Below, piece after piece: positions 5,107 to 6,459 of a stretch of DNA of 6,459 nt. Below the pieces are notes generated by a model. It worked only from the letters and a program-made list of their open reading frames with translations. It had not been told where the DNA came from and searched no databases. The stretch spans positions 1-6,459 of the forward strand of contig JALWNF010000054.1 in the NCBI GenBank assembly GCA_026995985.1. Reading direction: 5' to 3'. Each line of letters starts with the position of its first letter. Position 1 is the first letter of the stretch. Source of the DNA: Campylobacteraceae bacterium. GTDB lineage: Bacteria > Campylobacterota > Campylobacteria > Campylobacterales > Sulfurovaceae. Made by a program: the position numbers and the translations under genes.

Positions 5107-6459
5107 ATGAGCATTTTAGAAAAGTTAACTAACCAGATGACAGCAGCTATAGAGTCATCTGTCTCATTAGCTCTACATAATAAAAATCAAGAAGTAGACC
5201 CATTACATGTTTTATGGGGGCTACTAACCAATACAAATTCACTGTTACATCAAGCACTTAATAAGATGAATACCGATAAGGCAGCTATTGAGCTAGAGGT
5301 AAAGAGTCTTGTAAATAAACTTCCAAAAGTCTCTACTGTAACTAAAGAGAATATTCGCCTCTCTCAAAAGATGGTAGCATCACTTCAAAAAGCAGAAGGT
5401 GTCATGACAGCAAATGGAGACCAATATCTTGCTGTTGATACGTGGATTATTGCCAATATTGATGAGGATTTTATTAAAAATAGTTTAGGTAAATATGTAG
5501 ATTTAACCGAGCTTAAAAAGACACTAGAGTCTATTCGTGGTGGCAAGAGTATAGACTCTCAAAGTGCAGATGAGGCACTAGAGGCACTAGAGCAGTATGG
5601 GATTGACCTCAATAAAAAGGCTCTTGATGGAGAGCTTGACCCTGTAATTGGTCGAGATGAAGAGGTGCAACGTGTAATGCAGATTTTGATTCGTAAGACC
5701 AAAAATAATCCAATCTTAATTGGAGAACCAGGAACAGGTAAAACTGCGATTGTTGAAGGATTAGCTCAACGTATTGTAAACAAAGAGGTACCTTTGAGTC
5801 TTCAAAATATGCGTGTTATATCACTAGATATGAGTCGACTGATTGCAGGGGCAAAGTATCGTGGTGAGTTTGAAGATAGACTCAAAGCAGTAGTAGATGA
5901 GGTTAAACAGGCATCAAATATTATTCTATTTATAGATGAGATTCATACTATTGTTGGAGCAGGAGCAAGTGAAGGTAGTATGGACGCTGCAAACATCTTA
6001 AAACCAGCTCTTGCTCGTGGTGAGTTGCATACTATTGGTGCAACAACTCTTAAAGAGTATAGAAAATATTTTGAAAAAGATACAGCATTGCAACGACGTT
6101 TCCAACCTGTAAAGGTTGATGAACCAAGTATCAATGAAGCATTACAAATTTTAAGAGGTATTAAAGATAGACTTGAAGCACACCACAATGTAACTATTAC
6201 AGATTCAGCACTAGTTGCTGCTGCAAAGCTTAGTGACCGTTATATTACTGACCGTTTCTTACCAGATAAGGCGATTGACCTTATTGATGAGGCAGCAGCT
6301 GAGTTAAAGATGCAAATAGAGAGTGAGCCAACAGAACTTGCAAAAGTTAAACGCCAACTAGCAACTCTTTTAGTTGAAAAAGAGGCTCTTTTAATGGAAG
6401 AGAGCGACAAAAATAGTAAACGTCTTGCTGAAATAGAAAAAGAGTTAGCAGACTTAGAG
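5107..6459 (+). CDS. clpB: ATP-dependent disaggregase chaperone ClpB, N-terminal half (cut by window edge)
   Basis: Hexameric AAA+ chaperone that works with DnaK to extract proteins from aggregates after heat or other stress, in the cytoplasm. The visible 451 codons (family total about 860) cover the N-terminal double-Clp domain (about 1-143), a linker (144-160), the first ATPase domain and the start of the coiled-coil middle domain (from about 405). Key residues are Walker [10 protein letters not shown] with K212 (206-214), pore loop GAKYRGEFE with Y251, Walker B LFIDEIH with E278 (274-280), sensor-1 GATT (311-314) and arginine fingers R330 and R331. These positions lie within one residue of those I recall for E. 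coli ClpB. The second ATPase domain is beyond the edge. No in-frame ATG, GTG or TTG occurs near the linker. It is transcribed away from ctpA and is probably stress-controlled. Confidence 0.97.
   Translation, partial: MSILEKLTNQMTAAIESSVSLALHNKNQEVDPLHVLWGLLTNTNSLLHQALNKMNTDKAAIELEVKSLVNKLPKVSTVTKENIRLSQKMVASLQKAEGVMTANGDQYLAVDTWIIANIDEDFIKNSLGKYVDLTELKKTLESIRGGKSIDSQSADEALEALEQYGIDLNKKALDGELDPVIGRDEEVQRVMQILIRKTKNNPILIGEPGTGKTAIVEGLAQRIVNKEVPLSLQNMRVISLDMSRLIAGAKYRGEFEDRLKAVVDEVKQASNIILFIDEIHTIVGAGASEGSMDAANILKPALARGELHTIGATTLKEYRKYFEKDTALQRRFQPVKVDEPSINEALQILRGIKDRLEAHHNVTITDSALVAAAKLSDRYITDRFLPDKAIDLIDEAAAELKMQIESEPTELAKVKRQLATLLVEKEALLMEESDKNSKRLAEIEKELADLE

Noticed and set aside
5572..5589. 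Tandem 9-bp repeat GAGGCACTA in clpB
   Set aside because: Encodes part of an EALEAL helix in the linker region, where Glu/Ala/Leu-rich sequence of this length is normal for ClpB. No sign of recent expansion.
5943..6188. 81-codon minus-strand reading frame
   Set aside because: Antisense to the conserved first ATPase domain of clpB. Its open frame is explained by clpB codon usage.

Overview
The window is A+T-rich bacterial chromosome that I attribute to the Campylobacterota (Epsilonproteobacteria). The basis is codon usage, protein character and gene order: clpB diverging from a run of S41 protease, purC, purS, purQ, a periplasmic protein and plsC matches, from memory, the Campylobacter jejuni order Cj0509c to Cj0516 (which has one extra small gene, Cj0510c, next to clpB). 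A free-living sulfur-oxidising relative such as Sulfurimonas or Sulfurovum is possible, but the sequence alone does not decide the genus.

Layout. From about 4.73 kb down to the left edge, six minus-strand genes form one compact operon: ctpA (secreted PDZ/S41 processing protease), purC, purS and purQ (de novo purine synthesis), a secreted, membrane-anchored protein with an SH3b tail and no assigned function, and plsC (phospholipid synthesis, cut by the window edge). Gaps are 18 nt (ctpA-purC) and 47 nt (purC-purS, with a small hairpin). The next two junctions are TAATG overlaps of 1 nt, and plsC overlaps its upstream neighbour by 23 nt. Such packing implies co-transcription and translational coupling. 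From 5107 to the right edge, clpB runs on the plus strand and is cut after 451 codons, just inside its middle domain.

The 378-nt divergent spacer (4729-5106) is the only non-coding stretch. It carries a plausible promoter for each direction and four inverted repeats: a nested one (4821-4867), a strong 12-bp hairpin without a U-tract (4901-4928), a 7-bp hairpin (4970-4990) and a 16-bp near-palindrome (5020-5035) in a likely operator position for clpB.

Functionally, the operon joins two purine steps (FGAR to FGAM by PurQ and PurS with PurL, which is encoded elsewhere, and CAIR to SAICAR by PurC) to envelope genes, opposite a disaggregating chaperone. I see no mobile element, CRISPR array, tRNA, rRNA or defence system. 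This is mostly a conserved core-genome region. The items most worth a second look are the structured spacer, the SH3b protein with its two bracketing cysteines, and the purC-purS hairpin.
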